In this document: positions 8,133 through 16,733 of the stretch, piece by piece
Layout: the number at the start of each line of letters is the position of its first letter
Position numbering within the stretch: position 1 is the first letter of the stretch
Source: Catenulispora pinisilvae
GTDB taxonomy: Bacteria > Actinomycetota > Actinomycetes > Streptomycetales > Catenulisporaceae
Length of the DNA: 38,717 bases
Reading direction: 5' to 3'
Assembly: GCF_015356865.1 (NCBI RefSeq)
Contig: NZ_JAAFZA010000084.1
Location: 1-38,717, forward strand
Position numbers and translations under genes: made by a program
Notes under the pieces: model-generated
Told to the model about the DNA's origin: nothing
Database searches by the model: none
What the model saw: the letters and a program-made list of their open reading frames with translations, nothing else

Positions 8133-9260
8133 ATGGTGCGGGCCATGGCATCCACGCAGACCAGGCGCGGTGAGGCGCAGGCCCCCGGCGACGGGCCGGG
8201 CGGCGGAGGCGGCGGACGCTCTGGCGCGCGCGGCTCCGGCGGTCCGGGTCCGGGCGGTCCCGGACCTGGCGGACCTGGCGGACCTGGCGGACCTGGCGGA
8301 CCTGGCGGTCCCGGTCCGGGCAACGGTGCCGGTGGCGGCAACGGCGGCGCCGGCCACTCCGGTTCCGGCCCCCGAGGCGCGGGCGGCGGCAACGCCGGAA
8401 GCGCCGGGAACGCCGGCAGCGGAAGTGCCGGCAACGCCCCCAGCAAGCCGGCCGGCCGCGCCGGCCGCAACCTCCCGGCCGCCCTCGGCGTGGGCGTCGG
8501 CCTGGGCGCGGTGCTCCTCGGCTCGCTGTTCGTCCGCGGCGGGTTCGCGGTGGTGGTCGCGATCGCCGTGGTGATAGGCGTCCGCGAGCTGGCGCAGGCG
8601 ATGGCCACCCGGGACGTGCGCGTCCCGTGGCCGCCGATCGCCCTCGGCGGCCTGGGCATGATCATCGGCTCCTGGTTCGGCGGCCCGACCGCGATGGTCG
8701 CGGTCCTGGCGATGACCGCGCTGGCGGTGCTGGTCTGGCGGATGGCCGAAGGCGCGGACGGCTTCCTGCGCGACGCCACCGCGGGCCTGTTCACCCTGGT
8801 CTACGTCCCGATGCTGGCCTCCTTCGCGGTCCTGATGCTGGCCCAGGAGAACGGCTACAAGCGGGTGATCCTGTTCCTGACCCTGCCGATCGCCAACGAC
8901 ACCGGCGGCTACGCGACCGGCGTCTTCTTCGGCAAGCACAAGCTGGCGCCGAAGATCTCGCCCGGCAAGACCTGGGAGGGCCTGGTCGGCTCGCTGATCG
9001 TGACCGCCGCGGTCGGCGCCGTGGTCATCACCGAGCTGCTGCACGGCAAGGTCTGGCAGGGCGTGCTGCTCGGCCTGGCCGGGGTGGCCGCGGCCACGCT
9101 CGGCGACCTGATCGAGTCGGTGATCAAACGCGACCTCGGCATCAAGGACATGGGCAACCTGCTGCCCGGGCACGGCGGCATCATGGACCGGCTGGACTCG
9201 ATGCTGGCCACGGTGCCGGTGGCGTGGCTGCTGCTGAGTCTGTTCCTCGGCTGGAAGTAG
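8133..9260 (+). CDS. cdsA: Phosphatidate cytidylyltransferase (CDP-diacylglycerol synthase)
   Basis: A 375-aa protein. Residues ~1-110 are a Gly/Pro/Ala-rich, probably disordered cytosolic extension with repeated GPG units. The rest (~115-375) is the CdsA membrane domain with about 7-8 hydrophobic helices. The signature SVIKRDLGIKDMGNLLPGHG and the following GIMDRLDS near the C-terminus are the CDS family motif, with metal-binding acidic residues. It makes CDP-diacylglycerol from phosphatidate and CTP at the membrane, the entry to phospholipid synthesis. The start is ATG 8133 after GTAGGGG, or possibly ATG 8145. It sits in the usual frr-cdsA-rlmN order and ends in a repeat and a strong hairpin. 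Confidence 0.95.
   Translation: MVRAMASTQTRRGEAQAPGDGPGGGGGGRSGARGSGGPGPGGPGPGGPGGPGGPGGPGGPGPGNGAGGGNGGAGHSGSGPRGAGGGNAGSAGNAGSGSAGNAPSKPAGRAGRNLPAALGVGVGLGAVLLGSLFVRGGFAVVVAIAVVIGVRELAQAMATRDVRVPWPPIALGGLGMIIGSWFGGPTAMVAVLAMTALAVLVWRMAEGADGFLRDATAGLFTLVYVPMLASFAVLMLAQENGYKRVILFLTLPIANDTGGYATGVFFGKHKLAPKISPGKTWEGLVGSLIVTAAVGAVVITELLHGKVWQGVLLGLAGVAAATLGDLIESVIKRDLGIKDMGNLLPGHGGIMDRLDSMLATVPVAWLLLSLFLGWK
8262..8306 (+). repeat. 9-bp tandem repeat (GGACCTGGC) x5 in cdsA
   Basis: Five perfect copies of GGACCTGGC lie in frame and encode Gly-Pro-Gly units in the N-terminal extension. Near copies (GGTCCCGGT type) flank them. This is a likely site of length variation by slippage. Confidence 0.85.
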
Positions 9261-9323
9261 GACGCGGGAAGTAGGACGCTGGAAGTAGGACGCTGGAAGT
9301 CAGAGCACAGATAGAGCACAGAT
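9253..9323. repeat. Two short tandem repeats at the cdsA stop (14-bp x3.4 and 11-bp x2)
   Basis: GGAAGTAGGACGCT repeats at 9253, 9267 and 9281 with a partial copy at 9295. The first copy includes the cdsA stop codon. AGAGCACAGAT then repeats at 9302 and 9313. The repeats fill the gap up to the terminator hairpin. Confidence 0.85.
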
Positions 9324-9327
9324 AGAG

Positions 9328-9365
9328 GCCCTGCGCGATGTCCCTATAGGGAAATCGCACAGGGC
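9328..9365. terminator. Terminator hairpin after cdsA, facing the hydrolase gene
   Basis: GCCCTG, GCGAT and TCCC on the left pair with GGGA, ATCGC and CAGGGC on the right around a TATA loop, with two small mismatches. TGTTT follows on the plus strand. It lies between convergent genes and can serve both. Confidence 0.75.
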
Positions 9366-9392
9366 TGTTTGCGCTATTAGAGCTGAATTTAG

Positions 9393-10244
9393 TTAAGCAG
9401 CGAGCGCCCCGGCGCCCGCGGAAGGACCTGTAGAAGCGTCTGTAGAAGCGCCTACAGGAGCGCCCGCAGACTCTGCCGCAGCAGCCGCCTCGGCCGCGAG
9501 AACGGCCTCCACAAAGCCGGTCGGATTGTCCAATGTGATGTTGTGCCCGCAATCCGGCAAGGCCACGACCCGGACCCCGGCGGCGATCAGTTCGTCCGCA
9601 CCCTTTAATGGGCCGTCAGAGGCTGGATAGAGGTAGGTCCGCGGGACGTCGAGGGACTTCAGCACCGCGCGTCCCTCGAACCGCGCCAGGCTGGCCGCGC
9701 TGCGGTACAGCGCCATCGGACCGGCCAGCCGCATCGTCGCGCGCCACCCCGGGTTCACTCGTTGCAGAGTCTCCTCATAGCCGCCCCCATGCAGGAACAC
9801 CGTTTCGCCGTACCGCGCGATCTGTGAGGAACCGGGCTGCGGTATCTCCGGCGCCGGGTCGAGGTTCGAGTCGATCAGGACCAGGCTCGCTACCAGGTCT
9901 GGGTGTCTGAGGGCGAGGACGGTCGCGATGGAGCCGCCCATGCTGTGGGCGAGCACCTGGGCGCCGGACACTCCGGCGGTGCGTAATGCGGCGGCGACCC
10001 AGTCGGCGTGGTCCTCGACCGTGTAGTCGACGTCTTCAGGGCGATCGCTGATGCCGTAACCGAGCAGGTCCAGTAATAGGGAGCGCCGGCCGCGCAGGTC
10101 GTCGCTGGTGGCGACCTCGGCGAAGCAGTGCGTCGAGCTGCCGCCGAGGCCGTGGAGGTAGACGCGGGGCGGGTTGGCACCGGGGAGTTCGGTCCAGCGG
10201 ATCGCGGAGCCGTCGGGGCGGACTTCGGCGGTGCGCAGCGTCAT
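9393..10244 (-). CDS. Alpha/beta hydrolase
   Basis: A 283-aa protein starting ATG at 10244. The alpha/beta hydrolase fold is clear: oxyanion segment VYLHGLGGSSTHCF near residue 30, SLLLDLLGYGISDRP, nucleophile elbow VLAHSMGGSIA (Ser within AHSMGG), and the late histidine in DCGHNITLDNP. The acid is probably in the LYPASDGPL segment. The substrate cannot be told; relatives include esterases and C-C hydrolases. The last ~25 residues are Ala/Ser/Thr/Gly-rich (GASTDASTGPSAGA), an extra tail. It is divergent from the PadR gene. The spacer of ~100 bases holds palindromes, which suggests PadR represses it. I did not use the long upstream open frame, which runs antisense through padR and rlmN. Confidence 0.9.
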   Translation of the reverse strand: MTLRTAEVRPDGSAIRWTELPGANPPRVYLHGLGGSSTHCFAEVATSDDLRGRRSLLLDLLGYGISDRPEDVDYTVEDHADWVAAALRTAGVSGAQVLAHSMGGSIATVLALRHPDLVASLVLIDSNLDPAPEIPQPGSSQIARYGETVFLHGGGYEETLQRVNPGWRATMRLAGPMALYRSAASLARFEGRAVLKSLDVPRTYLYPASDGPLKGADELIAAGVRVVALPDCGHNITLDNPTGFVEAVLAAEAAAAAESAGAPVGASTDASTGPSAGAGALAA

Positions 10245-10265
10245 CGTGGATACCCTCTCGTCTAC

Positions 10266-10337
10266 GTACCTCGCTCGCGAGATACATCGGTGCCGAGGTA
10301 TATCGGCATCGAGGACCATACCTCGGCGCCGAGGTAT
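10266..10337. promoter_or_regulatory. Array of four palindromic operator-like sites (PadR/hydrolase)
   Basis: ATACCTCGGCGCCGAGGTAT at 10318-10337 is a perfect 20-bp palindrome. ATACATCGGTGCCGAGGTAT (10282-10301) and GTACCTCGCTCGCGAGATAC (10266-10285) match it with a few changes, and a weaker copy lies at 10298-10317. The first three start 16 bases apart, overlapping by 4. The array fills the divergent promoter region and ends 9 bases before the PadR start, as expected for autorepression plus control of the hydrolase. Confidence 0.8.
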
Positions 10338-10346
10338 GCTCAACCC

Positions 10347-10901
10347 GTGTTGGAGTTCGCCATCCTCGGCTTTCTGTTCGAGGCCCGTCAGTACGGCTAT
10401 GACCTGCGCAAGCACCTGGCCGCCCTGACCGGCCACGTCCGTCCGATCGCCGACGGCACGCTCTACCCGGCGATCAAGCGCCTGGTCGACGGCGGCCTGG
10501 TGCTGAAGAAGCAGGAGGCCGGATCGGGGGCCGCGCCCCGGTTCATGCTGGAGCTGACCCCCGCCGGCCGCGAGAAGGTGCGACTCCTGCTGCGCGAGCC
10601 CGCGGAAGTCTTCGTCACCGACGAGAACCACTGGTTCTGCCTGCTGGCGTTCCTGCGCCACCTCGATGACGACCCGGCGGCGCAGGCCGCGGTATTGCGG
10701 CGCCGCCTGGCGTTCCTGACCACTCCGGCGAGCTTCTTCTACCGGGACGGCCGCCCGCTGAGCGCCGAGGACGTCGACGATCCGTTCCGTCGCGGCCTGC
10801 TGCGGATCGCGCGTGTGACCAGTCGCACCGAACTGGAGTGGCTGAACGCGACCATCGGGGATCTGGATGCGCGGAGCGGTCACGCGGCCGTGGGAAACTA
10901 G
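10347..10901 (+). CDS. PadR-family transcriptional regulator
   Basis: A 184-aa protein. GTG 10347 begins [22 protein letters not shown], which is the standard start of the PadR winged helix. It continues with [17 protein letters not shown] (recognition helix) and the wing up to about residue 75. The C-terminal half (about 90-180) is the helical dimerisation region (Vir-type C-terminal PadR domain). PadR proteins are usually repressors that let go of DNA when bound by phenolics or drugs. Four palindromes lie directly upstream, shared with the divergent hydrolase. It ends 7 bases before the rlmN ATG. The upstream part of the open frame is rejected because it crosses the operators. Confidence 0.92.
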   Translation: MLEFAILGFLFEARQYGYDLRKHLAALTGHVRPIADGTLYPAIKRLVDGGLVLKKQEAGSGAAPRFMLELTPAGREKVRLLLREPAEVFVTDENHWFCLLAFLRHLDDDPAAQAAVLRRRLAFLTTPASFFYRDGRPLSAEDVDDPFRRGLLRIARVTSRTELEWLNATIGDLDARSGHAAVGN

Positions 10902-10908
10902 TAACACT

Positions 10909-12099
10909 ATGTCTGCTGAAGCCCGTGTCCAAGCTGCTGTCGAAACCGCTGAAACGTCCGCCGCCGCCGTCGAAGTCGAGATCGCGTCGCAGCCGCCGCG
11001 TCCCGGCGAGCTGAACTTCAGCGCGCCGCGCCGGACGGCCAAGCCGCCGCGCCACCTGGCCGACCTCAGCGCGCCCGAGCGCAAGAAGGCGCTGGCCGAG
11101 CTGGGTCACCAGGGGTTCCGGGCGGCCCAGGTCTCCCAGCACTACTTCGGGCACCTCGCCGACGACCCGGCCCAGTGGTCCGACGTCCCGGCCGCCAAGC
11201 GCGAGGAACTGGCCGGCATCCTGACGCCGAAGCTGCTCACCCCGATCCGCGAGCAGACGGCCGACGCCGGCACCACCCGCAAGACCCTGTGGCGGCTGTT
11301 CGACGGCGCGACCGTCGAGTCGGTGCTGATGCGCTACCGCGACCGCACCACTATGTGCGTGTCCTCGCAGGCCGGCTGCGGGATGAACTGCCCGTTCTGC
11401 GCCACCGGCCAGGCCGGTCTGACCCGGAACATGTCCACCGGCGAGATCGTCGAGCAGGTGGTGGCCGGGGCCCGGACGATGGCGCGCGGCGAGGTACCCG
11501 GCGGCCCGGGCCGGGTCTCCAACGTCGTGTTCATGGGCATGGGCGAGCCGATGGCCAACTACAAGGCCGTGATCGGCGCGGTCCGGCGGCTGACCGAGCC
11601 GGTGCCGGACGGCCTCGGGCTGTCCGCGCGGCACATCACGGTCTCCACGGTCGGCCTGGTCCCGGCCATGGAGAAACTGACGAACGAGGGCATCCCGGTG
11701 ACGCTGGCCGTCTCCCTGCACGCCCCGGACGACGAGCTGCGCGACACCCTGGTGCCGGTGAACACCCGCTGGAAGGTGTCCGAGGTCCTGGACGCGGCCT
11801 GGCGCTACGCGGCTGTCACCAAGCGCCGGGTCTCCATCGAGTACGCGCTCATCAAGGACATCAACGACCAGGCCTGGCGCGCCGACCGGCTGGGCCGGAT
11901 GCTGCGCAACAAGCTGGTGCACGTGAACCTGATCCCGCTGAACCCGACGCCGGGCTCGAAGTGGACCGCGTCGCGGCCGCAGGACGAGGCCGAATTCGTA
12001 CGCCGGCTCCAGGAGTGGGGCGTGCCGGTCACGGTGCGCGACACCCGCGGTCGGGACATCGACGGGGCTTGCGGCCAGCTTGCCGCGGCGGCGAAGTAA
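10909..12099 (+). CDS. rlmN: Dual-specificity RNA methyltransferase RlmN
   Basis: A 396-aa radical SAM enzyme. The 4Fe-4S motif C157-GMN-C161-PF-C164 is preceded by Cys150 in MCVSSQ and followed at the end by Cys388 in DIDGACGQL. The latter two match the mechanistic cysteines C118 and C355 of E. coli Rlm[10 protein letters not shown] and the STVGL and SLHAP motifs of the family are present. It methylates C2 of A2503 in 23S rRNA and A37 of some tRNAs. I start at ATG 10909; an in-frame codon at 10867 lies inside padR. The first ~45 residues are Ala/Val/Glu-rich, an actinobacterial type of extension. The position after cdsA is conserved in actinomycetes, but here the hydrolase/padR pair is inserted between. 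Confidence 0.96.
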   Translation: MSAEARVQAAVETAETSAAAVEVEIASQPPRPGELNFSAPRRTAKPPRHLADLSAPERKKALAELGHQGFRAAQVSQHYFGHLADDPAQWSDVPAAKREELAGILTPKLLTPIREQTADAGTTRKTLWRLFDGATVESVLMRYRDRTTMCVSSQAGCGMNCPFCATGQAGLTRNMSTGEIVEQVVAGARTMARGEVPGGPGRVSNVVFMGMGEPMANYKAVIGAVRRLTEPVPDGLGLSARHITVSTVGLVPAMEKLTNEGIPVTLAVSLHAPDDELRDTLVPVNTRWKVSEVLDAAWRYAAVTKRRVSIEYALIKDINDQAWRADRLGRMLRNKLVHVNLIPLNPTPGSKWTASRPQDEAEFVRRLQEWGVPVTVRDTRGRDIDGACGQLAAAAK

Positions 12100-12161
12100 A
12101 GCGCGCTCCGAGGCCTAGTAAGCCGCCCCATCTGGGGAAACCGCACCAACGGGGAGGGCTC

Positions 12162-12582
12162 GTGCCGCCGACCGGATTCCATCACGTCGAGATCTGGGTG
12201 GCGGACCTGGCACTGGTCGAGCCGTCCTGGTTGGCTGCTCGGCGAGCTCGGTTGGGAGCTCTACCAGAACTGGCCCGCCGGGCGCAGCTGGCGGATAGGC
12301 GACACGTATTTGGTGGTCGAACAGTCCTCGGCGGTGCGCCCCGGGCTGCCCTACGACCGGCTGCGGCCCGGCCTGAACCATCTGGCGGTGCACGCGCCGG
12401 ATCGGGGGACCGTGGACCGGATCCAGGCCGCAGGACCTGCGAACGGCTGGCAGCGGCTGTTCGCCGACAGGTATCCGCACGCCGGGGGAGCGGAGCACTA
12501 CGCGGCCTACCTCGCGGACACCGCAGGGTTCGAAGTCGAGGTGGTCGCCCCGGCGGAGCGCGGACCCGACTTAGAGGCTTGA
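12162..12582 (+). pseudogene. VOC-family (glyoxalase-like) gene with a frameshift
   Basis: GTG 12162, behind GGGGAGGG, opens VPPTGFHHVEIWVADLALVEPSW, a typical VOC N-terminus. At about 12226-12232 the protein continues in the next frame as WLLGELGWELYQNWPAG, then GDTYLVVEQSSAVRPG, RPGLNHLAVHAPD and AAYLADTAGFEVEVVAP, ending TGA 12580-12582. The two parts together make one complete ~140-aa VOC protein. One extra base, or two missing bases, near 12230 breaks it. It may be a true pseudogene or a sequencing error. In VOC proteins metal ligands come from both halves (here H7/H8 and a later Glu), so neither fragment alone should work. It sits 20 bases before the MFS gene. Confidence 0.75.
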
Positions 12583-12601
12583 CCTTGCCTACCCTGGGGT
12601 G

Positions 12602-14050
12602 ATGTCTGCCACAGCCGCGACAGCCGAAGGCGGGTTCTCGGCGTCCAAGCCGGATTCCCTTTTCTCCCCCCGGTATCTGGCCATCACGCTCGGACTGGCG
12701 TCGTCGGTCCTGCTGACCGCGTTCGAGGGGCTGGCGGTCTTCACGGCGCTGCCGGTGGCCGTCGCGGCCGTGCACGGGACGGCGTATCTCTCGTTGTGTT
12801 TCACCGCGTTCACCACGGCCAGCCTGGTCGGGATGGTGGTGAGCGGGGTGCGGGCGGACCGGGCCGGGCCGGCGTTGCCCTTCCTCGGCGGCACGGCGGT
12901 TTTCGGCATCGGGTTGTTGGTCGCCGGGACCGCGGACGCGATGGCGCAGCTGGTCGCCGGGCGGGCGTTACAGGGGTTCGGCGCCGGGCTGGTGATGGTG
13001 TCGCTGTATGTCATCCTCGGCCGCGGGTATCCGGAGCGGCTGCGGGCCTCGGCGCTGGCGATGATGGCCGCGCTGTGGGTGATGCCCTCCGTGATCGGGC
13101 CGCTGGTCGCCGGAATCCTGACCGAGGACGTGTCGTGGCGGTGGGTGTTCCTCGGCGTGGCGCTGCTGGTGCCGTTGCCGGTGGCGCTGACGGCTGCGCC
13201 GTTGCGGGGGATGCGGGGAGGCGGTGCTGCGGCTCCGGAGTCGGACAGTGGGGCGGGGCCTGACAGTGGGGCGGCGGCGGGCAGCAGGCCTTGGCGGCGT
13301 GTGCAGCTCGCGGTCATCGCGGCGATCGGGGCCGGGGCTTTGCAGTATGCGGGGCAGGACTTCACGAAAGTGGGAATCGTGTTGGCGCTCGGCGGTGTCG
13401 CGCTGTTGGTGCCGAGCGTCCCGAAGCTGTTGCCGCGCGGGACCCTGCGGGTCGGGCGCGGCCTGCCGGCGGTCATCGTCATGCACGGCGTGATCGGCGC
13501 CGCCTTCTTCGGATCCGAGAACTACATCACCACGATGCTGGAGACCGATCGCGGCCTGTCCCCGACGATCGCCGGTCTGACGCTGGTCGGCCAGACGGTG
13601 AGTTGGGCCGCGGCGGCGCAGCTCGCGAGCCGCGGCCGGCTGCCGTTCTCGCGGGAGGCCATGGTCCGGATCGGTCCGCTGGTGACGATCGCCTCGATCG
13701 CGGCGACCGGCTCGGCGGCCGTCCTGCCGGCCCCGGCGGTGATCGTCGCGATCGGCATGGTGATCGGCGGCTTCGGGATGAGCCTGGTCTTCCAGACCCT
13801 GAACCTGCTGCTGCTCCGCTACTCGCCGAAGGAGAGCCAGGGCACGAATTCCTCGGCGATGCAGATCTGCGACAGCCTCGCCGCCGTCGCCCTCACCGGC
13901 GGCACCGGTGCGGTCTTCCACGCCCTGCACCACGCCGGGCCCACCAACCACGGCATGTACATCCTGATCTTCGCCATCCTGGCCGTGGCCGCCGGGGTCA
14001 CCGTGCTGATCGCGCCTCGGGTCGGGGCACACGATCTGGCGACGGCGTGA
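12602..14050 (+). CDS. MFS transporter (drug/metabolite exporter type)
   Basis: A 482-aa polytopic protein with about 12-14 hydrophobic segments. It shows RALQGFGAGLVMVSLYVILG and an antiporter-like GPLVAGILTEDVSWRWVF (motif C region followed by the WRWVF box), as in DHA-type exporters. A less hydrophobic Gly/Ser/Ala linker with two short repeats (DSGAGPDSGAAAGS) lies mid-protein, as expected for the central cytosolic loop. ATG 12602 is chosen; a GTG three bases earlier is also possible. The substrate is unknown. It starts 20 bases after the broken VOC gene and ends 19 bases before the NAD(P)-binding gene, so the three may form one transcript. Confidence 0.88.
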   Translation: MSATAATAEGGFSASKPDSLFSPRYLAITLGLASSVLLTAFEGLAVFTALPVAVAAVHGTAYLSLCFTAFTTASLVGMVVSGVRADRAGPALPFLGGTAVFGIGLLVAGTADAMAQLVAGRALQGFGAGLVMVSLYVILGRGYPERLRASALAMMAALWVMPSVIGPLVAGILTEDVSWRWVFLGVALLVPLPVALTAAPLRGMRGGGAAAPESDSGAGPDSGAAAGSRPWRRVQLAVIAAIGAGALQYAGQDFTKVGIVLALGGVALLVPSVPKLLPRGTLRVGRGLPAVIVMHGVIGAAFFGSENYITTMLETDRGLSPTIAGLTLVGQTVSWAAAAQLASRGRLPFSREAMVRIGPLVTIASIAATGSAAVLPAPAVIVAIGMVIGGFGMSLVFQTLNLLLLRYSPKESQGTNSSAMQICDSLAAVALTGGTGAVFHALHHAGPTNHGMYILIFAILAVAAGVTVLIAPRVGAHDLATA

Positions 14051-14069
14051 TTCCGGTAGCGTCCGATCC

Positions 14070-14774
14070 ATGGCCAACGATCACAAGAACAGTTCGATCA
14101 TCATTTTCGGTGCCGGGGGCCGGGCCGGCCGGCTTATCGCGGAGGAGGCGCTGCGGCGCGGCCACCGCGTGGTCGGCGTCGTCCGCGATCCGGCCAAGCA
14201 TCCGGGGCTCGACGCGCTCGATACGGCGATGACGGTCGTCGCCGGGGACCTCACCGACGCGGGCAGCGTCGCGGCCGTGGTCTCCGGGGTGTCGGGGGAC
14301 GTCGCGGCGGTCGTGAACGCCGTGACCCCGTTCACGGCCCCGCCCGACACGTTCGACGACTTCGACGCCGACTACTACGTCGGTCTCGTCGAGAACCTCA
14401 GCCGGGCGGCCGAACTCCGGCGTTGCCGGGTGATCGAGATTGGTTTGTTCGCGATGCTGCGGACCGGCGATGTCCGGCTGTACCAGGACGAGGTGGTGTT
14501 CCCCGCGTTCTTGCGGCCGTTCGCCGTGGCCCGGCTGCGCGGCCTGAACGCGTGGGCCGATCAGGCCGACGGCGTCGACTGGCTCGTCCTCACGCCGCCG
14601 CCGCGGCTGGCACCGGACGCGCCGTCGACCGGCCGCTACCGACTCGGGGACGACGTCCACGACCCCGAGGCGACGGCGTCGCTGTCCTATGCCGATCTGG
14701 CCAAAGCGGTGCTGGACCAGATCGACGAGCCGACGGTCACCCGCTGCCAGGCCGCCGTCTACGGCGTGGCTTGA
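14070..14774 (+). CDS. NAD(P)-binding NmrA/SDR-like protein
   Basis: A 234-aa Rossmann protein. The dinucleotide motif IIIFGAGGRAGRLIAEEAL is near residue 10-28, then GHRVVGVVRDPAKH and VVAGDLTDAGSVAAVV as in the NAD(P)H-binding (NmrA-like, atypical SDR) family. The middle of the usual family domain, where a TSSTA-type motif would lie, reads VIEIGLFAMLRTG, so normal SDR catalysis is doubtful. Such proteins act as sugar epimerases, quinone reductases or redox sensors; the role here is not shown. It follows the MFS gene by 19 bases. It is convergent with the ABC operon; the 52-base gap contains the direct repeat GGCTTGGGAC at about 14792 and 14803. Confidence 0.85.
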   Translation: MANDHKNSSIIIFGAGGRAGRLIAEEALRRGHRVVGVVRDPAKHPGLDALDTAMTVVAGDLTDAGSVAAVVSGVSGDVAAVVNAVTPFTAPPDTFDDFDADYYVGLVENLSRAAELRRCRVIEIGLFAMLRTGDVRLYQDEVVFPAFLRPFAVARLRGLNAWADQADGVDWLVLTPPPRLAPDAPSTGRYRLGDDVHDPEATASLSYADLAKAVLDQIDEPTVTRCQAAVYGVA

Positions 14775-14826
14775 GCCCGGCGGGCGGGCCGGCTTGGGAC
14801 TGGCTTGGGACAAGCTTCGGACCGGC

Positions 14827-15675
14827 TCAGGCGTCCCGCCGCTCGAAGAGGATCGCCCCGACGATCAGCAGCACCACGACCTCGATCAGGAACACCGTGA
14901 ACCCGGTCCACGGGGCGAACGCCTTGTCCGGGTTGCGGCCCGTCTCGCCGAACGACGTGACCTGGCCGCCGGCGTTGCCCGGCATCACTTTGTACAGCCA
15001 GTGGCCGACCGAGCCGGGGATCAGCGTGAACAGGTTGCCGATGATGAAGATCAGGGCCAGGCCGATGGTGATGGCACCGGCGGTGTGCCGCAGCAGGAAG
15101 CCCAGGGCCAGGCCGAACACCGAGAGCCCGGCGAGATAGAGCGCGCTGCCGAAGATCGCGCGGGTGGCACCGGGGTAGGACAGGTTGACGCCGACATGCT
15201 TGGCGTGCAGCGGGATGTTGCCGAGATAGAAGCACACGAAGGCGGTGACCAGGCCGATGACGAAGACGATCACGGCCAGCAGGATCGCCTTGGCCACCAG
15301 GATCTCCACCCGGCGCGGCATGGCGGTCAAGGTGGTGCGGATGCCGCCGGTGGAGTACTCGGCGCTGATCGTCATCACGCCCAGGACGTAGGCGGCGATC
15401 TGGCCGACGAAAGCCAGGCCGGCCAGCACGATGTCGGCCGAGTCCGGTTTGCCCTCGGCCAGGTCCTTGGCGTAGGAGTTCGCGGCGGCCAGGGTGATCA
15501 GGAGGCTGATGACCGCCGAACCTGCGAACAGCGCGACCAGGGTCCAGAAGGTGGAGCGGACCGTGCGGATCTTCATCCACTCGCTGGAGATGACGTCGGC
15601 GAAGCCGGCGCGGCCGCCGATGGCCGGGCCGGGTCCGGTGCCGGGGCGGCCGGCGGCGACGGGGGTGGCGGTCAT
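14827..15675 (-). CDS. ABC transporter permease (ABC-2 type)
   Basis: A 282-aa protein starting ATG at 15675. After a Pro/Gly-rich ~25-residue cytosolic start comes the SSEWMKIRTVRSTFWTL motif typical of ABC-2 permeases of the YhaP/NatB/ABC2_membrane kind. Six hydrophobic helices follow, with a cytosolic EYSTGGIRTTLTAMPRR loop between helices 2 and 3 (the conserved E..xGTI/GIRtTL..P loop contacting the ATPase). It is translationally coupled to the ATPase gene by a 4-base ATGA overlap, so the two make one transporter. The substrate is unknown; relatives export lantibiotics, bacitracin-like antibiotics or ions. It is the last gene of the four-gene minus-strand operon. Confidence 0.92.
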   Translation of the reverse strand: MTATPVAAGRPGTGPGPAIGGRAGFADVISSEWMKIRTVRSTFWTLVALFAGSAVISLLITLAAANSYAKDLAEGKPDSADIVLAGLAFVGQIAAYVLGVMTISAEYSTGGIRTTLTAMPRRVEILVAKAILLAVIVFVIGLVTAFVCFYLGNIPLHAKHVGVNLSYPGATRAIFGSALYLAGLSVFGLALGFLLRHTAGAITIGLALIFIIGNLFTLIPGSVGHWLYKVMPGNAGGQVTSFGETGRNPDKAFAPWTGFTVFLIEVVVLLIVGAILFERRDA

Positions 15676-16733
15676 CGCCGGGCCTCCCCGCTGTCGGGCC
15701 GGCCCGGCTGGCCCGACTGTCCGGGCTGAGCGGGCTGAGCGGGCCCGCCGCCCTGTCCCTGCCACGCCGGCTGATCCGATCCCAGTCCCGGCTGCCCCAG
15801 GATCTGTCCGGGCTCCATACCGGGCACCCCGGCGTGGTACTCGACGCTGTCCGCGGTCATGCTCATGAACGCCTCCTCCAGGGACGGCTGGACCACCGCC
15901 AGCTCGTGCAGCCACAGCCCGTTCTGGCCGGCCAGGTCGCCGACCGCCTCGGAGGCCACGTCGAAGACCTCCACCGCGCCGTCGTCGTCGGGCAGGGCCT
16001 CGGTGCGCCAGCCCTTGCCGGCCATCAGCTCCCGCAGTTTGCCGATGTGCGGGGAGCGGACCCGTACGTGCGTGGTCGCGTTCTGCCCGATGAACTCGCG
16101 CATCGTGGTGTCGGCCTTGATCTGGCCGCGGCCGATGACGATCACCCGGTCCGCGGTCAGCGCCATCTCGCTCATCAGGTGGCTGGAGACGAAGACTGTG
16201 CGGCCCTGTGCGGCCAGCGACTTCATCAGGTTGCGGACCCACAGGATGCCCTCGGGGTCCAGGCCGTTGACCGGCTCGTCGAACAGCAGCGTGCCCGGGT
16301 CGCCGAGCAGCGCGGCGGCGATGCCCAGGCGCTGGCCCATGCCCAGGGAGAAGTTCTTCGAGCGCTTCTTCGCCACCTGCTCCAGCCCGACCAGGCCGAT
16401 CACCTCGTCCACCCGCCGCAGCGGAATGCCGTTGGACTTGGCCAGGCACGCCAGGTGGTTGTAGGCGGTGCGGCCGCCGTGCACGGACTTGGCGTCCAGC
16501 AGCGCGCCGACCTCGCGCAGCGGCACCGGCAGGCTCCGGTAGGGCTTGCCGTCGACGGTCACGCCGCCGTCGCTGGGGTGGTCCAGCCCGAGGATCATGC
16601 GCATGGTGGTGGACTTGCCGGCGCCGTTCGGGCCGAGGAACCCGGTGACGGTCCCGGCCTCGACGACGAAGTCGGCGTGGTCGACGGCGAGCTTGTCGCC
16701 GTAGCGCTTGGTGAGGCCGACGGCCTGGATCAT
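15672..16733 (-). CDS. ABC transporter ATP-binding protein (functional type)
   Basis: A 353-aa protein starting ATG 16733. The NBD covers ~1-215. Walker A is GPNGAGKST at 34-42, the signature SLGMGQ at 129-134, Walker B LLFDEP at 149-154 with NGLDPEG, and the H-loop His185 in SSHLMSE. All catalytic residues are present. A ~85-residue C-terminal regulatory domain of the DrrA/CcmA-type follows, ending in ...VVQPSLEEAFMSMT. After it comes a ~50-residue Gly/Gln/Pro-rich tail (QPGQSGQPG units) that looks disordered. It overlaps the permease start by 4 bases and is itself overlapped by the upstream membrane-protein gene, so all are coupled. Confidence 0.95.
   Translation of the reverse strand: MIQAVGLTKRYGDKLAVDHADFVVEAGTVTGFLGPNGAGKSTTMRMILGLDHPSDGGVTVDGKPYRSLPVPLREVGALLDAKSVHGGRTAYNHLACLAKSNGIPLRRVDEVIGLVGLEQVAKKRSKNFSLGMGQRLGIAAALLGDPGTLLFDEPVNGLDPEGILWVRNLMKSLAAQGRTVFVSSHLMSEMALTADRVIVIGRGQIKADTTMREFIGQNATTHVRVRSPHIGKLRELMAGKGWRTEALPDDDGAVEVFDVASEAVGDLAGQNGLWLHELAVVQPSLEEAFMSMTADSVEYHAGVPGMEPGQILGQPGLGSDQPAWQGQGGGPAQPAQPGQSGQPGRPDSGEARR

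Noticed and set aside
9393-11084. 563-aa version of the alpha/beta hydrolase
   Set aside because: Its extra N-terminal half is antisense to padR and rlmN; the fold starts at the ATG 10244.
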